From NCBI GenBank assembly GCA_000497125.2, contig CM035321.1:1454001-1518000 (forward strand): a DNA stretch of 64,000 nt, written 5' to 3'. This stretch comes from Spironucleus salmonicida. Its lineage: Eukaryota > Fornicata > Diplomonadida > Hexamitidae. How positions within the stretch are numbered: position 1 is the first letter of the stretch; the number at the start of each line of letters is the position of its first letter. This document shows positions 23,040 to 33,165 of this stretch, one piece after another. The notes beneath the pieces were generated by a model that worked only from the letters and a program-made list of their open reading frames with translations, was not told the origin of the DNA and searched no databases. A program made the translations under genes and the position numbers.

Positions 23040-23433
23040 ATAGACACCCGTCGTGGATTTCATTAGGAGAATCCCTCTATGCAGTAATTATTACGTTATC
23101 ATCTACATATCCAATTTTATATCCATTCTATAGCTTAGGAATAAAACGCACTTTTACCATAAGCTCTTACCAATCATATTACCAAAAATTACGCACAATG
23201 TGCCTTTCAGATACACATCCAATTCTGCCTTTATTCCTTCGATCCTAAAATCCACTAACCCATAATTCTTGATTCACCTACTCCACACTCCCTACAAACC
23301 GTCTATTCTCGACCCTAAATCTGCCTAATTATCCAGCTCTACCAACCTCCTCCTCCTCTTGCCCCCAATCTCCTAAATTTTAACTCAGCCTTCTCTACAA
23401 CGTGCAAACGCTATAAAACACACAATATGCCAT
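22960..23433 (-). CDS. possible hypothetical protein, 157 aa
   Basis: Minus frame from ATG 23433 to TGA 22960. The translation has a Glu/Gly/Arg-rich first half (GDWGQEEEEVGRAGQ) and a better-looking second half (VRFIPKLQNGYKIGYVDDN). The DNA is strongly skewed (the plus strand is C-rich), and a plus-strand frame from 23079 is also open, so which strand is coding is uncertain. It follows the START gene on the same strand by 63 bp. Confidence 0.4.
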
Positions 23434-23496
23434 TTCCGTACCCCCTTCTTAATATTCAAATTTTCTATTCCCCCAAACAGCTCCAAACGCTTCCAC

Positions 23497-24168
23497 TCAC
23501 TCAGCAGCCTTCAATTTCACGAGAAAATTGTTCTGTCCGTCCAGCAAATTGTTGAAAATCACAGCAGGAACGTTTCCGCACGGATCGCAGTGGCACACGC
23601 TCGTGACCCTGCACTTTCCTGGCTCAATTTCCTCGTAGAGCAGCCCGCTCAAAAGCTGTCCCCTGACGGCCTTTTCGACGAATTTTTGGTCACAATCTAC
23701 ACTAGCGGTAACGACGAGCACCTTCTGCGCCTCCCCGCTCAAATCGAACATCGTCCTGCCCATCGTAAACTCCCTTCTTGCGACTAAAGGAACGGAAGAA
23801 TCCATGCACTAATATAACATATATGTATTATTGTCCAAAATCTTTCCTTTTTCACACTCCAAAATCGCTTTTTTGGCGTCGTCCGAAATCGACGTGAATT
23901 TTCTGTAAACGGCCCTATTCTTGTCCTCGGGGCGCACCTCTTTGATCTTGTGGTCAAAAGCGAGCAGTTTCGCAACGGTCGAATCGATCAAAATCTCGCC
24001 TTTGATGGTCTCGAATTTGGAATTTGGCGTTGGGGCGTAGGACGCGTCGACAGCGTTTTTGTAGAGTTTGTGGTTCTTGAATGGGAGCGCAAAAAGTTCT
24101 AGTGCGCGTTTCTTGTGCGTTTCCGCGAGTTTGGTGGCGGTTTCGAGCGCTGTGGACGGAAATTCCAT
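23497..24168 (-). CDS. START-domain-like lipid-binding protein, 223 aa
   Basis: ATG 24168 to TGA 23497, passing one TAG (Gln, between NNTYMLY and CMDSS). The whole protein resembles a single START module: N-terminal helices, alternating strands, and the C-terminal segment CRVTSVCHCDPCGNVPAVIFN, which parallels the strand-loop before the long final helix of StAR-type domains. START proteins bind a sterol, ceramide or phospholipid and move it between membranes; the ligand is unknown. It is GC-rich relative to neighbours with mostly C-ending codons. TAATATTATATAATAATT lies 36-53 bp upstream. Confidence 0.6.
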
Positions 24169-24313
24169 ATATGAAAATAGGAAGGGATAGTAGTATTATT
24201 GCTTAATATTATATAATAATTGGAATTGGGCGAATATGAAAAAATACGAATATGGAGTGTTTGGAAAGGATATAATAAGATATAGTTAAGTATATCATAA
24301 TTATAGTTAACAT

Positions 24314-24386
24314 GCTTCTATGGTGTAGTGGTTAGCACAGTGGACTTTAGATCCACCAGACATCAGTTCGAATCTGGTTAGAAGTG
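24314..24386 (+). tRNA. tRNA-Gln(UUA), reader of UAA as glutamine
   Basis: A complete cloverleaf. The acceptor stem GCTTCTA pairs with TAGAAGT (last pair G-U). The D arm is GTGTAGTGGTTAGCAC-like. The anticodon stem GTGGA/TCCAC encloses the 7-nt loop CTTTAGA with anticodon TTA (24347-24349). The T arm has GTTCGAAT. An anticodon UUA would decode UAA (and UAG by U-G wobble). In ciliates with the same code a Gln tRNA with this anticodon does that job. Charging with Gln rather than Leu or Tyr is inferred from the many TAR codons at Gln-compatible sites in this window. Confidence 0.95.
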
Positions 24387-24522
24387 AATTTTTCAATTAT
24401 ATTAATGAGAGAATATTACGCGAATGGAGCAATTAGAAAAATGGGTTGATTCAATTTTGTGTGCAGCAGATATTTTGAATGAGTAGGATAGGCTAAAGAC
24501 AATAGTAAATAGAATCCAGAAA

Positions 24523-25539
24523 TCACTCGTTCTGTAAAAGACATTCGCAGCATCCATAGAGGCCAATGTTATCCTGAAGAATAACGCTGATTCTTCTGTT
24601 TTTGACAATATGAGAGAGTCTACCCTTGTCATAAAGACCGTCCATAAACTTTTTGTTTACAAATGCATCCTTGAGAAGATCCATGTTCTTTGCCATGATA
24701 CCACCAGCAATAAATATTTCAGATGGCAAGAAGCCAGCACAAAGGTCAGAAATAGCACGACCGTAGAAGTTGAAGAAAATAGCCATGATCTTCTTGAAGG
24801 TCTCGTCACCTTTGTTAGCATTGATAGCAACGTGAGATGGCTGGTCATCTTCAGAAGCAGGAAGCGAGATTAGCTCAGAAACCATTTTGTCAGAACCACC
24901 AGTAACACCAAGATAAGCATTAAGCTGGGCTTCGGTTTTACCCATGAAGAACTGGGCAATGCAAGCAATGCCATTTCCAGATACGAAACGTTCATAAGAT
25001 ATGTGTTAGGAGTTGTGTTTTTTCTGCATGAAAACCACTAATTCATATTCAATAGGGCAAGATGGACCAAAACGAAGATGTCCACCTTCGCAAGGGAAAA
25101 CAGAAGTTTCAGCAACGTAACCTACACCAAGACCAGTACCTGCACCAAGATATAACTTGACGCCGTTATGTAAAGCATTGGGTACAATGATATCAACGGC
25201 TTCATTTGTGACGAATCTGGAAATAATCCACCATCCGATTGCCTGGAAGTCGTTAATGAATTTGACAGAGAAGCCCAGAGTAGAAGCAAATTCCTCAGAG
25301 TTATACTTGTATGCAGTATTTTCATTAGTCAATGTACAGTGTTTACCATCAACTGGTCCAGCCATAGCCAAACAGCAAGATTTTATACCTTTGATGCTAT
25401 GTTTAGAAATAAAATCTTAAATAGCAGAAATAAGAGTGGGGTGTTCACGAGTAACATAATACTCAGTATGAATCATATCTTTGCCATTTATAGAAGACAG
25501 ACGAAGGTTAGTACCACCAATATCACCTGTGATATACAT
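24523..25539 (-). CDS. glk: bacterial-type glucokinase, 338 aa
   Basis: Phosphorylates glucose with ATP at the entry to glycolysis. The ATP phosphate-1 loop GDIGGTNLRLSSI (about residues 5-17), FINDFQAIGW with the catalytic Asp (about 110), GAGTGLGVGYV and ECEGGH-like FPCEGGHLRFGP are those of the proteobacterial Glk family, which also occurs in diplomonads and other anaerobic protists instead of hexokinase. Length is normal (E. coli 321). It is well conserved with balanced codon use, probably highly expressed. The in-phase opposite-strand frame is open only because the gene avoids TCA serine codons. Confidence 0.93.
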
Positions 25540-25746
25540 TAAGGGGAAAGGAATCTTCGATTTAAGATCAGTTATGAATGTTCGACTATTTAAGATCTAT
25601 CGCCTACTATTAGTTATAAGTCTAATAACTTATGACTAATTATTTCATACTATTCTTGATTATTATATTTTGATAGTTTAATCTTAAAGCTGTATTATAT
25701 TTATATATTATAATTTTTGATAGCAGCATCTAAAACTAAAAACTAG

Positions 25747-26391
25747 TCACTTTGTCCCATAACTAACACCAAACTTTTCCATGTTTAATTAAAATTATAT
25801 CTTGCTTATCCTTTCAATTTCATTTTAAATAATTTATCTTTCATAGAGCTCTTCAACTCCTCTAAATATTGTTGAATTTCGCTAAGGAGACAGCCTTTTA
25901 TTGCTAAGATTAAATTCTTTATTAGTAACGTCTACCTTAAGTTTCGACTTAAGTAATATAAATTTCTAAGAAAATTCTTTCAGAAATATTCGCTATCTTG
26001 GTTGTTTAAATTTTCTATAGTATTCGAATTAAGATTAAAAATCTGAAAACAGACCAAGCTGGTCATTTATTTATCTTGGCTCGGATGGAACAGACCTAAA
26101 TATATACGTTTTCAAAGGAACTTTTTCAGGCTACTTTTCAAACTAACTATCTAAATAACTGTTGCATTTGCTGGTGTTCTTGACTCTATATGTAAATTAT
26201 CGCAATTATTTAGTTTTTTAAGGAATTTTATAATATTCAGGAATCTGTTGTATAACTGTCTAAACAAATGCTTTAGACGGCGTTGTGAAGTTATAATAGG
26301 GAAGCTAAAATATAGACTATTTTATCCTGATACGTGATTCACGCGTGCTAAATTCTGGTGTTAGAAAAATCTGATTAACCGATTTCTACAT
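25747..26391 (-). CDS. hypothetical protein, 214 aa
   Basis: ATG 26391 to TGA 25747, with about twenty TAR codons. It is strongly basic and hydrophilic (for example RQRIFLKEFSQKFILLKSK), Gln-rich, with no membrane segment. The last third may be coiled coil (ELYERQIIQNEIERISKI). Residue mix supports coding. No family recognised. Spacers either side (25540-25746 and 26392-26569) are AT-rich and empty. Confidence 0.65.
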
Positions 26392-26569
26392 TTTAGAACT
26401 AAAATCATAATATATCTAATTTTTATTTTTATTTTAGTTATCTGGGGACAGAATAATCACATTATTTATCCTATTAAATATATTCTTATATAGTAAACTC
26501 CTAATTTCTACGGTTTTTACATTTTAAACCTATTGTAAATTTTTCCAACCCTGTGTTTAACCTCAAATA

Positions 26570-28039
26570 TCACTCCTTCACGAACCCACCGCCGCAGCCA
26601 CAGCCGGTGATGAACACGCAGTCTTCCATTTTCGTCTCACCTTTTGCCTGGTAAAATGCAACCATTTTTTTCATGAATTCATCTTTCTGCTCCTCTTTGA
26701 GCAGAGCAACTGCAAAACCGCCGAGGCCGGCGCCGGTGAGCCTGGCACCAAAGGCACCGCATTTCCTACTCTCTGCGATGACCTCGTTCAGCTCAGCGCA
26801 GGAACACTCGTAGAGCGAGTCGCAGGAGGTCTGGGAGTCGTTTATGAGCGTCGCCAAGTCGCCAATCAGGTCCTTCGACTTAGCCTGGTTTTTGAGTAAA
26901 AGTTCAAACTTCTGCGCTCTGTCTGCCTCGGAATAGACGTGCTAGAGGCGCTTTTTAATGACCAGAACATGCTCGGGTTTCACGTTTTCGTAGCGGCCCA
27001 AAAGCGAGTTTTCGACAATTTTGGTGCAGAAAAGGTCCTTAACGAGCTGCTCGACGCTACTGTAGCCTAGAATGTCCTTTAGCTCAGCCAGGGTGCATTT
27101 TTCAGGCAACTTTTCGCAAAATTCGAGCATCTCGCTGGGTGACCCTTTTTAGTATAATTATTATATGTCCAAACACATATCTATTTTTTCTCTACCTTTA
27201 ACGCATGTGACGTACTTTGTACCGCTTTTCAAGCTCCTTAAGATAGCGCATCCAGCGCGGCACTCAGCCACTCTCTAGTTATAGAAGTTAGCGGCCGAAT
27301 TGGCTTTCTTGCTATCCTTCAGTGAGTTCATGCACGCAACGAGTACGCCATCTACGAATTTCTCGCTTTTGACGTCCAATTTCGGCACGAAATTGATAAC
27401 TGAAATCTGCCCTTTTACGGCATTCAGCGAAATGGCCTAGTCCATGCCACCGCCTTCGATGGCAACCAGGCTCTCGCTTTTTGCGACAATCGCAGCCAGG
27501 CGGTTTTTGTCAATTTCCTCACCGATAAAGGAGAGGAAAGCCAGGGCTGCGCAGCATGTAAGAGCCGACGATGAGGACAATCCGGAGCCCAAAGGCACGT
27601 TCCCGGTGCCGATTAGCGTGATCTGGGACGACTCAAAAGTGTTGGGAAGGAAGATTTTCCGCTCCTCGCAATACACCGAAGCAGCGTGGAAACCGGCGCG
27701 AACGTACATGGACCAGGCATCATTCGGAACTGCAATTTTCGTGGGGGCAACTTTGTAGTCGAAATCGTCTGCCTTGAAGAGCTGCTCTTCGATGTGGCGC
27801 AGCTGGACGTGCTGGCGGCCCTTGTCCTTGCAAACGGCGAAGATGAAGTCGTTTTCGAGAGCGATTGGCGACACCTGGTAACCATTGTAGTCTGTGTGCT
27901 CGGAAATGATGTTTACACGCCCGGGGGAGCGTGCAAAAGTTGCAATCGTGAGATTGTGCGTTTGTGCATATGTTTTGAGGGCCTGGTAGCGCTCAAACGC
28001 TTCTTTTGGAGCCGTATAGATCTCATTTATCTTTTTCAT
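26570..28039 (-). CDS. galactokinase / N-acetylgalactosamine kinase (GALK2-like), 489 aa
   Basis: GHMP kinase that phosphorylates galactose or GalNAc at C1. Motifs: SPGRVNIISEHTDYNG (galactokinase signature, with Ser for the usual Gly before EHTDYNG), the ATP loop GNVPLGSGLSSSSAL, and LTGAGLGGFAVAL. The C-terminal half (AECRAGCAI, HVYSEADRAQKF, CDSLYECSCAELNE) follows human GALK2 closely, so GALK2 type is preferred. Length is about 30 residues above GALK2. The excess is an AT-rich, non-conserved stretch near 27135-27215, which includes TAATAA codons and a promoter-like motif. Two TAG codons inside conserved regions are read as Gln. GC-rich elsewhere. Confidence 0.9.
27151..27170 (-). promoter_or_regulatory. 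promoter-like motif inside the galactokinase gene
   Basis: AGTATAATTATTATATGTCC lies within the AT-rich island of an otherwise GC-rich gene. On the minus strand it precedes an in-frame ATG (27130) by about 20-40 bp, the usual spacing here. It could drive a short transcript of the C-terminal half or be a neutral expansion. Confidence 0.3.
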
Positions 28040-28327
28040 TAGATTTGATGAAGTGGTGAAAATAATCAGGCCTAAAATGTCGTTTAAATATGCAGTTAGT
28101 TACTGAAAACGAAATCTGCAAAAATAGGTTATTATAAGTTTAATAATAGGACATTAAATTTTGTGAAACGAGTTTAAGTCCAAATTCAAATTCAATGAAC
28201 CACCGATTTCCGATTTTGCTTTAAAAACCTATTTTAAACCTATTTTTACAAATTTTTATATTAATATTATATGATAATTAATACAAAATCGCTCCTTTCC
28301 ACTCCAAAAACCCCACAATTAAATTCA

Positions 28328-29077
28328 TCACTCGCAGGGGTACTTGCCCTCGCTCAAATCGCAGTACGCCCTGAAAACGAGCCCGTGTTCGAGCATGAAA
28401 GGGTTAATATTGCCCTGAACTTCCTGGATCCTCTGGGCCTGCTGCAGCTGCAGCTCCGTGGGGGCGAAGAGCAGGTCCCACTCGATCATGTCATCGACGC
28501 GCGAAAAGGTCTGTCCCAGGGAGTGGAACTCGGCCGGGTACTTCGTGTAGAAGTAGGCGACCGCCCTCGCCGAGTCGCCTTTCTGGGCGTCTCTGGGCTC
28601 GAACGTGTGCTTCGTGCTCAGCGTAGACCAGTTTTCCAGATCCACGGGACGTGCGGTATTGATTTGGTAGTCATTTCCGTAATAAGCCTTCACCTCGGAG
28701 GCCTCTACGTACGAAAATGGGTAGTTAGATCTAGCGCCGTTTGACTTGGACCAGGCAGGCCGGAGGTGGTAAAGGTCACCTTTCATGGGCTCCTTCTTGT
28801 CGAAAAATGACTGCGGTACGGTGTGCTCGCAATTCAGGTCTCCAGCCTTATTGCAGGATGTGTCCATCTAGTCATATTTGCAGGGCATTTTGAGGCCTGT
28901 GTAGCACCCGTAGAGGGCGTTCTCTTTGGGGTCGTTCATGACGTATCCATAAAGTTCTTCACGGCCGCGGTTGTAGCCCAGCTGCTTATACCCTACGCTT
29001 GCTATCTTGTTGAGCTACTCCCTGAGCGTGGCTCCGGTTGATCCTGGGAAGTATTCCTGGAGGACCAGAATCATCAT
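28328..29077 (-). CDS. endonuclease I family nuclease, GC-rich copy, 249 aa
   Basis: Bacterial EndA/NucM-type endonuclease I (DNase with a beta-beta-alpha-metal site). Conserved features are GREELYGYVM near residue 40, Cys pairs (GCYTGLKMPC), and the catalytic block NCEHTVPQSFF with MKGDLYHLRPAWSKSN (His and metal ligands), then RSNYPF and DDMIEWDLLF. No evident signal peptide, although family members are usually secreted, so location is uncertain. The first Met of two (29077) is used. One TAG falls just before MDTSCN. Its codons are mainly C/G-ending, in contrast with its AT-rich paralogue at 55915..56661. The family is otherwise mainly bacterial, suggesting an old transfer. Confidence 0.88.
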
Positions 29078-30065
29078 TTTATAATAAATCAAAAATTTTA
29101 ATTTGAATATTAATGTAAACAGGTCAAACTTAAAAACTCTTAATATAAGTGTCCTGTGGTTTATTAATCATATTAATAAAAAATTGCGTATAATATTTCA
29201 TATATGGAAATATAATAGTATTTTATAACTTATTTTAGTAAATTGCTTGAATAATATTAAACATTATATAATAAAATTGAAATAATAGGAAATTGGAAAC
29301 TAGATATTTTTTCATTATAATATAGCATTTATATTCATATTAGCAAAATCTATTAAAATAAACTGAGTCTATGCACATTTTAGTTATTTTACCCTACTAC
29401 TATTTTATCACCGCCTGTATTCAATGTCATTTTGTATATATTATTATTATTATTATATTTAATTGGAACTGTCAGTTTCAGTAAATATTTAATTACTAGT
29501 TAATAAACTATCAAAATTAAACCTTACTCACTATTAATATATAATAGAGTAAATAATTATTATTTTAGTAAATAATAATAAATAGCCATGTTACTCATAA
29601 ATCTAAAAATTGATGTAAATATATTATAAACATCGCTATACTTCCATAATACTTATTCGTAGCATACAGATAATGGATCTATCTATAAATTATTTGTTTT
29701 CGTTCTGCTTGTAATAAAATTATTGTTAATCGTAGTTCAATAAGTTTTACAACTCAGCATGCATTCAAACTAATCAGATTTGGTCTTTTTCTTCTAAATT
29801 ATATACAACACATAAGTATATACATATTTATTATTCAAATCACTTAATTAATATATTAACGAATTTTCACAAATCTATTTTAAATCAGATTAAATAATAG
29901 TCACTTAACTATATTACATATGACACATATTATAGGTAAAATATATTCAGAATAAATATTAATTATGAATTCTCGGTTTAATTAAGATCATCATATGAAA
30001 TACCATATTATTTTAAAAGCATTAAATAATATTATAATATTAAATTCACACGTTGCACTCCATTA
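29078..30065. other. long AT-rich spacer
   Basis: About 990 bp of extremely A+T-rich DNA with no gene, RNA or clear repeat that I can support. Short ATT/TAA microsatellite-like runs occur (for example near 29440-29460). One of the two longest empty stretches in the window. Confidence 0.55.
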
Positions 30066-31289
30066 ATGCGAGAAATTGTCTCAATAAACAAATTTTTTCT
30101 TACTATTAAAGCTCCTTGCGTAATTATAATACTTATTATAAATTCTATCTCATTTTTAGGAGATTCATTAATGACTCCTCCTAGATATCCCAAATATTCT
30201 CTTTTTACTTATCCTTTATTATTAGACATTATAAGATTGATAAAATATAAACCTGAGATAATTCTATAAGTTTTTATTGGATATAATTTACATTCAGTGC
30301 TGGCACCAAAAATATCATTGTTTTTAGATCTTTACTTTATATTGATAATTACATTTATAACGTTATCTGCATAATATTATTTTTCCTTTTTCTTGGCAAT
30401 TTTCATGGATTTAATGCCAGAAGATTAGTTTTTTATATCCTTATTTTAGTTGGAAAATCTTGTTCCTCGTAATTTTACCTTCTTTTCATTAGATTTTTGC
30501 TGTGCAAACTTATAGATAAATATTATTGGTACTTTTATATACTATTTTTCATAAAAGTCAAAAAACAGGTCGAATTTCATGCTTAAAATTGCTTGCCTAT
30601 GTTTTATTATTAAATTTTTTATTAGATATGATTTACCATTTTATACAATAGGTTGCACTGGAAATTTGCTTATAGGAATGGTTGCAGCGGAATCTTAACA
30701 ACCGTATAACACTGATTATACTTCATAAATTAATACTATTATCTCTCCATATAAAAATATTTATATATCTTGTTTTGGTGGCATTATTGAATCTAAATTT
30801 AGATCTATTTATTGTAGTTTACTTTTATTATTACCATTTTTTGTGTAATTTGGAGCATATTACAGTTCCGGTAAAATATAATAATTTATTGATAGTTTAA
30901 GTTAAGTATTGACCGCTATTTGCTTCTCAACTATTATTTGCTTTTTTAATTAAACTAAAGAATAATAGTAAAAACCACTTAACATATTTTTGTAAACTAT
31001 GAGAAAAATTGACCGCGCCCTTATATTAGTTTAGCAACCTATTTATACTTTTGTTTTGTTTAAATTTAGGGTAGTATAGTTAGGACCTTATAATACTACA
31101 ATTATGTTATTGTTATATGTTGGAGTTTTAGGAATTACTGTGATTACTGGATATGTAACTTCGTGGTTATTGGAAGACGTTGTTTTTAAAGCAAATATAT
31201 TCTTAATGAAAAAATAGCTTAAACTGAAATAAGATTATTTAATTCATTTAGCCTTGAGTAAAACAAGTCATAAATCCGTTGAAAGCTGA
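30066..31289 (+). CDS. multi-pass membrane protein, paralogue A, 407 aa
   Basis: ATG 30066 to TGA 31287. There are about eight to ten hydrophobic segments. Shared with paralogue B (31323..32543) are SLMTPPRYP near residue 34, PEIILQVFIG, a mid-protein LENLVPRNFTFFSLD, and the C-terminal block RKIDRALILVQQPIYTF then QLGPYN. The topology and the N-terminal Pro/Arg loop faintly recall acyltransferase-3/NRF-type membrane acyltransferases, but no catalytic His is clear, so no function is assigned. About twenty TAR codons. Confidence 0.75.
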
Positions 31290-31322
31290 ATATATTCACA
31301 TGATTGAAGTACGAATTATTAT

Positions 31323-32543
31323 TCACTAAATAAACTATTACTAGTTCATAAGCTTGAAATTAATACTCTCTTGCTTCTTTTCTAGATATACTTTCTAAAT
31401 AATATTTTTATGCACTTTTAACAGAACATCATCAAAAAGCCAGCCTAGAAAACAACCCGTTAAGACTGTAGTAAATATAACCCCTGTATATAGCATAAGA
31501 TATATCATATGGTTATATGGGCCAAGTTATACTAATTTAAATTTCCTAATTAAATAACTATATAAAGGTTGCTAAACTAAAAAAATTGATCGATCAATTT
31601 CTCTTAAAACTCTAAATAACTAACTGATTTATTCGTCTTCTTTATAAGCAACTCGAAAGCATAGTATTGTTGAATAAAGAATAGCTGTAATTACCTCAGA
31701 TATTGAATCTAAAATTATAATAACTTATCCTTAAAGACACTAATAAGACAATGAAAATGTAAAAGGTAAAATTAGAAAACAACAAAGCCAAATATTATTA
31801 AATCTGCTTGAAGTTAGTCTGTTCAGATATTTTCTATAAACATTATCATACTATGCAATTCTTTAATTTTCTAAGGATAATTAGTCTGTATTAAATGGAA
31901 ACATAGCCTCTGAAGCAGTAAAACCTATCATAAAATTACCTAAACAATAAATTGGGTTGAGAGGATACTTTTTGAATTAGATAGATAATAAAATTTTACA
32001 AACAAACGAAAATCCAGCAATTTTTAAAAAGTAATGAACTTTGTTCTTTTTATTTCGCTGTAAATAATAAATAATGGTTGCTAATAAAATTTATTGTAAA
32101 TTACTACTATACAACTCTAATGAAAATAAATAAGAAAATTTAGGTGCAAGATTTTCTGAAATTAGCACAGAATACTTAAAATAATTATAAGGCATGATGT
32201 TAAGAAATACAGAGGTTAAAACTATAAAGTAATATTACACAGCCAATGCACTAAATGCCATAATAACTAAATAGATTAAATCATAAACAGTCGATAATTT
32301 ATTCGCTACACTTTAATGAAATCTGATACCTATAAATACTTATAGAATAATTTCTAATTTATAACCTAATATATTATATAAAGTAGTAAAGAATGGAAGC
32401 TTAAAAAAAGAAAGATTAGGTAATCTAGGTTAGGTCATTAAAGATGTCCCTAAAAATATTATACAGTATTTTAATAGCAAGCATGATGCAATAGGAATCT
32501 TAATTGATAATAAGAATTTATTCGGTAGCACCAACTCTTTCAT
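31323..32543 (-). CDS. multi-pass membrane protein, paralogue B, 406 aa
   Basis: ATG 32543 to TGA 31323, tail to tail with paralogue A and only 33 bp between stops. It is nearly the same length and aligns end to end: NKFLLSIK, SLMTQPRLPNLSF, LEIILQVFIG, SENLAPKFSYLFSLE, REIDRSIFLVQQPLYSYL, FKLVQLGPYN and a final TM with TVLTGCFLGWLFDD. Identity looks moderate, so the inverted duplication is old. Function unknown; probably the same as A. Confidence 0.75.
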
Positions 32544-33165
32544 TTTTACATGACAGTAGTTAAATATTATATAGCAAAAATTATGCTAAAGATATTATAA
32601 TTATCAATTGTTTTAGTTGATAATAATATAATTTATTTTTATCATAATAATATTATGATTAAGCAAAGTACAAAACTGAAAAATTAATAATCAATTTATT
32701 ATAATTATATCGTAAATAGAATAATATTTTTAACTGTAGATGTAGAATTGTTATGAAATGTTACTACAATAATTCAATTTATATGTAATCTTTTTATGTT
32801 TACATTACCCAAAGTAAAACATGTATAAACATACTATTTCAATATTTAAATATAGTAGAATATCCTAAAATCAAACTAATCACATAAATTCACCAATTTA
32901 ATATTATGATATATACATCAACTCTGTTCATTCACCATTTGTTTATGATTTATTTAATTTTTATCATTATTATCTTATAAATAGTATTGAACTTTGCTTT
33001 AAGCTTCTTGGGTTTAACTAAAACTATCTGCTTTCGTTATCTTTAGATCACTAATATAGATTTGATATAAAGTTATTAAACTCACTGATACAATGATATA
33101 AATGCGTAGCCAAAACTCGTTAAGCATAATAATGAATGGATGTGAGATGTAAAATTAAACTGTGC
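32544..33165. other. AT-rich spacer
   Basis: About 620 bp between the start of paralogue B and the end of the ubiquitin protease. No frame of useful length on either strand before 33100. Plus-strand frames beyond that are shadows of the protease gene. Confidence 0.5.

Noticed and set aside
23079-23550. Plus-strand open frame rich in Pro/His/Leu
   Set aside because: Runs into the antisense of the START-domain gene and has a C-rich, low-complexity translation; the minus frame 22960..23433 is slightly better, though also uncertain.
24424-25600. Very long open frame antisense to glucokinase, starting MEQLEKWVDS near 24424
   Set aside because: It is codon-phase aligned with glucokinase; the frame stays open simply because glucokinase does not use TCA serine codons (antisense TGA). 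It never meets a stop within a sensible length.
27444-28042. Plus-strand ORFs across galactokinase (27444..27758, 27686..28042)
   Set aside because: Antisense shadows of a strongly conserved, GC-rich GALK2-like gene.
28271-28744. 157-codon plus ORF opposite endonuclease I
   Set aside because: Shadow of a conserved nuclease with complete catalytic motifs on the other strand.
29078-30065. Possible centromere or replication origin in the AT-rich 1-kb gaps (also 41628-42780)
   Set aside because: Only AT richness supports it; no repeat structure, motif or gene-order clue is visible.
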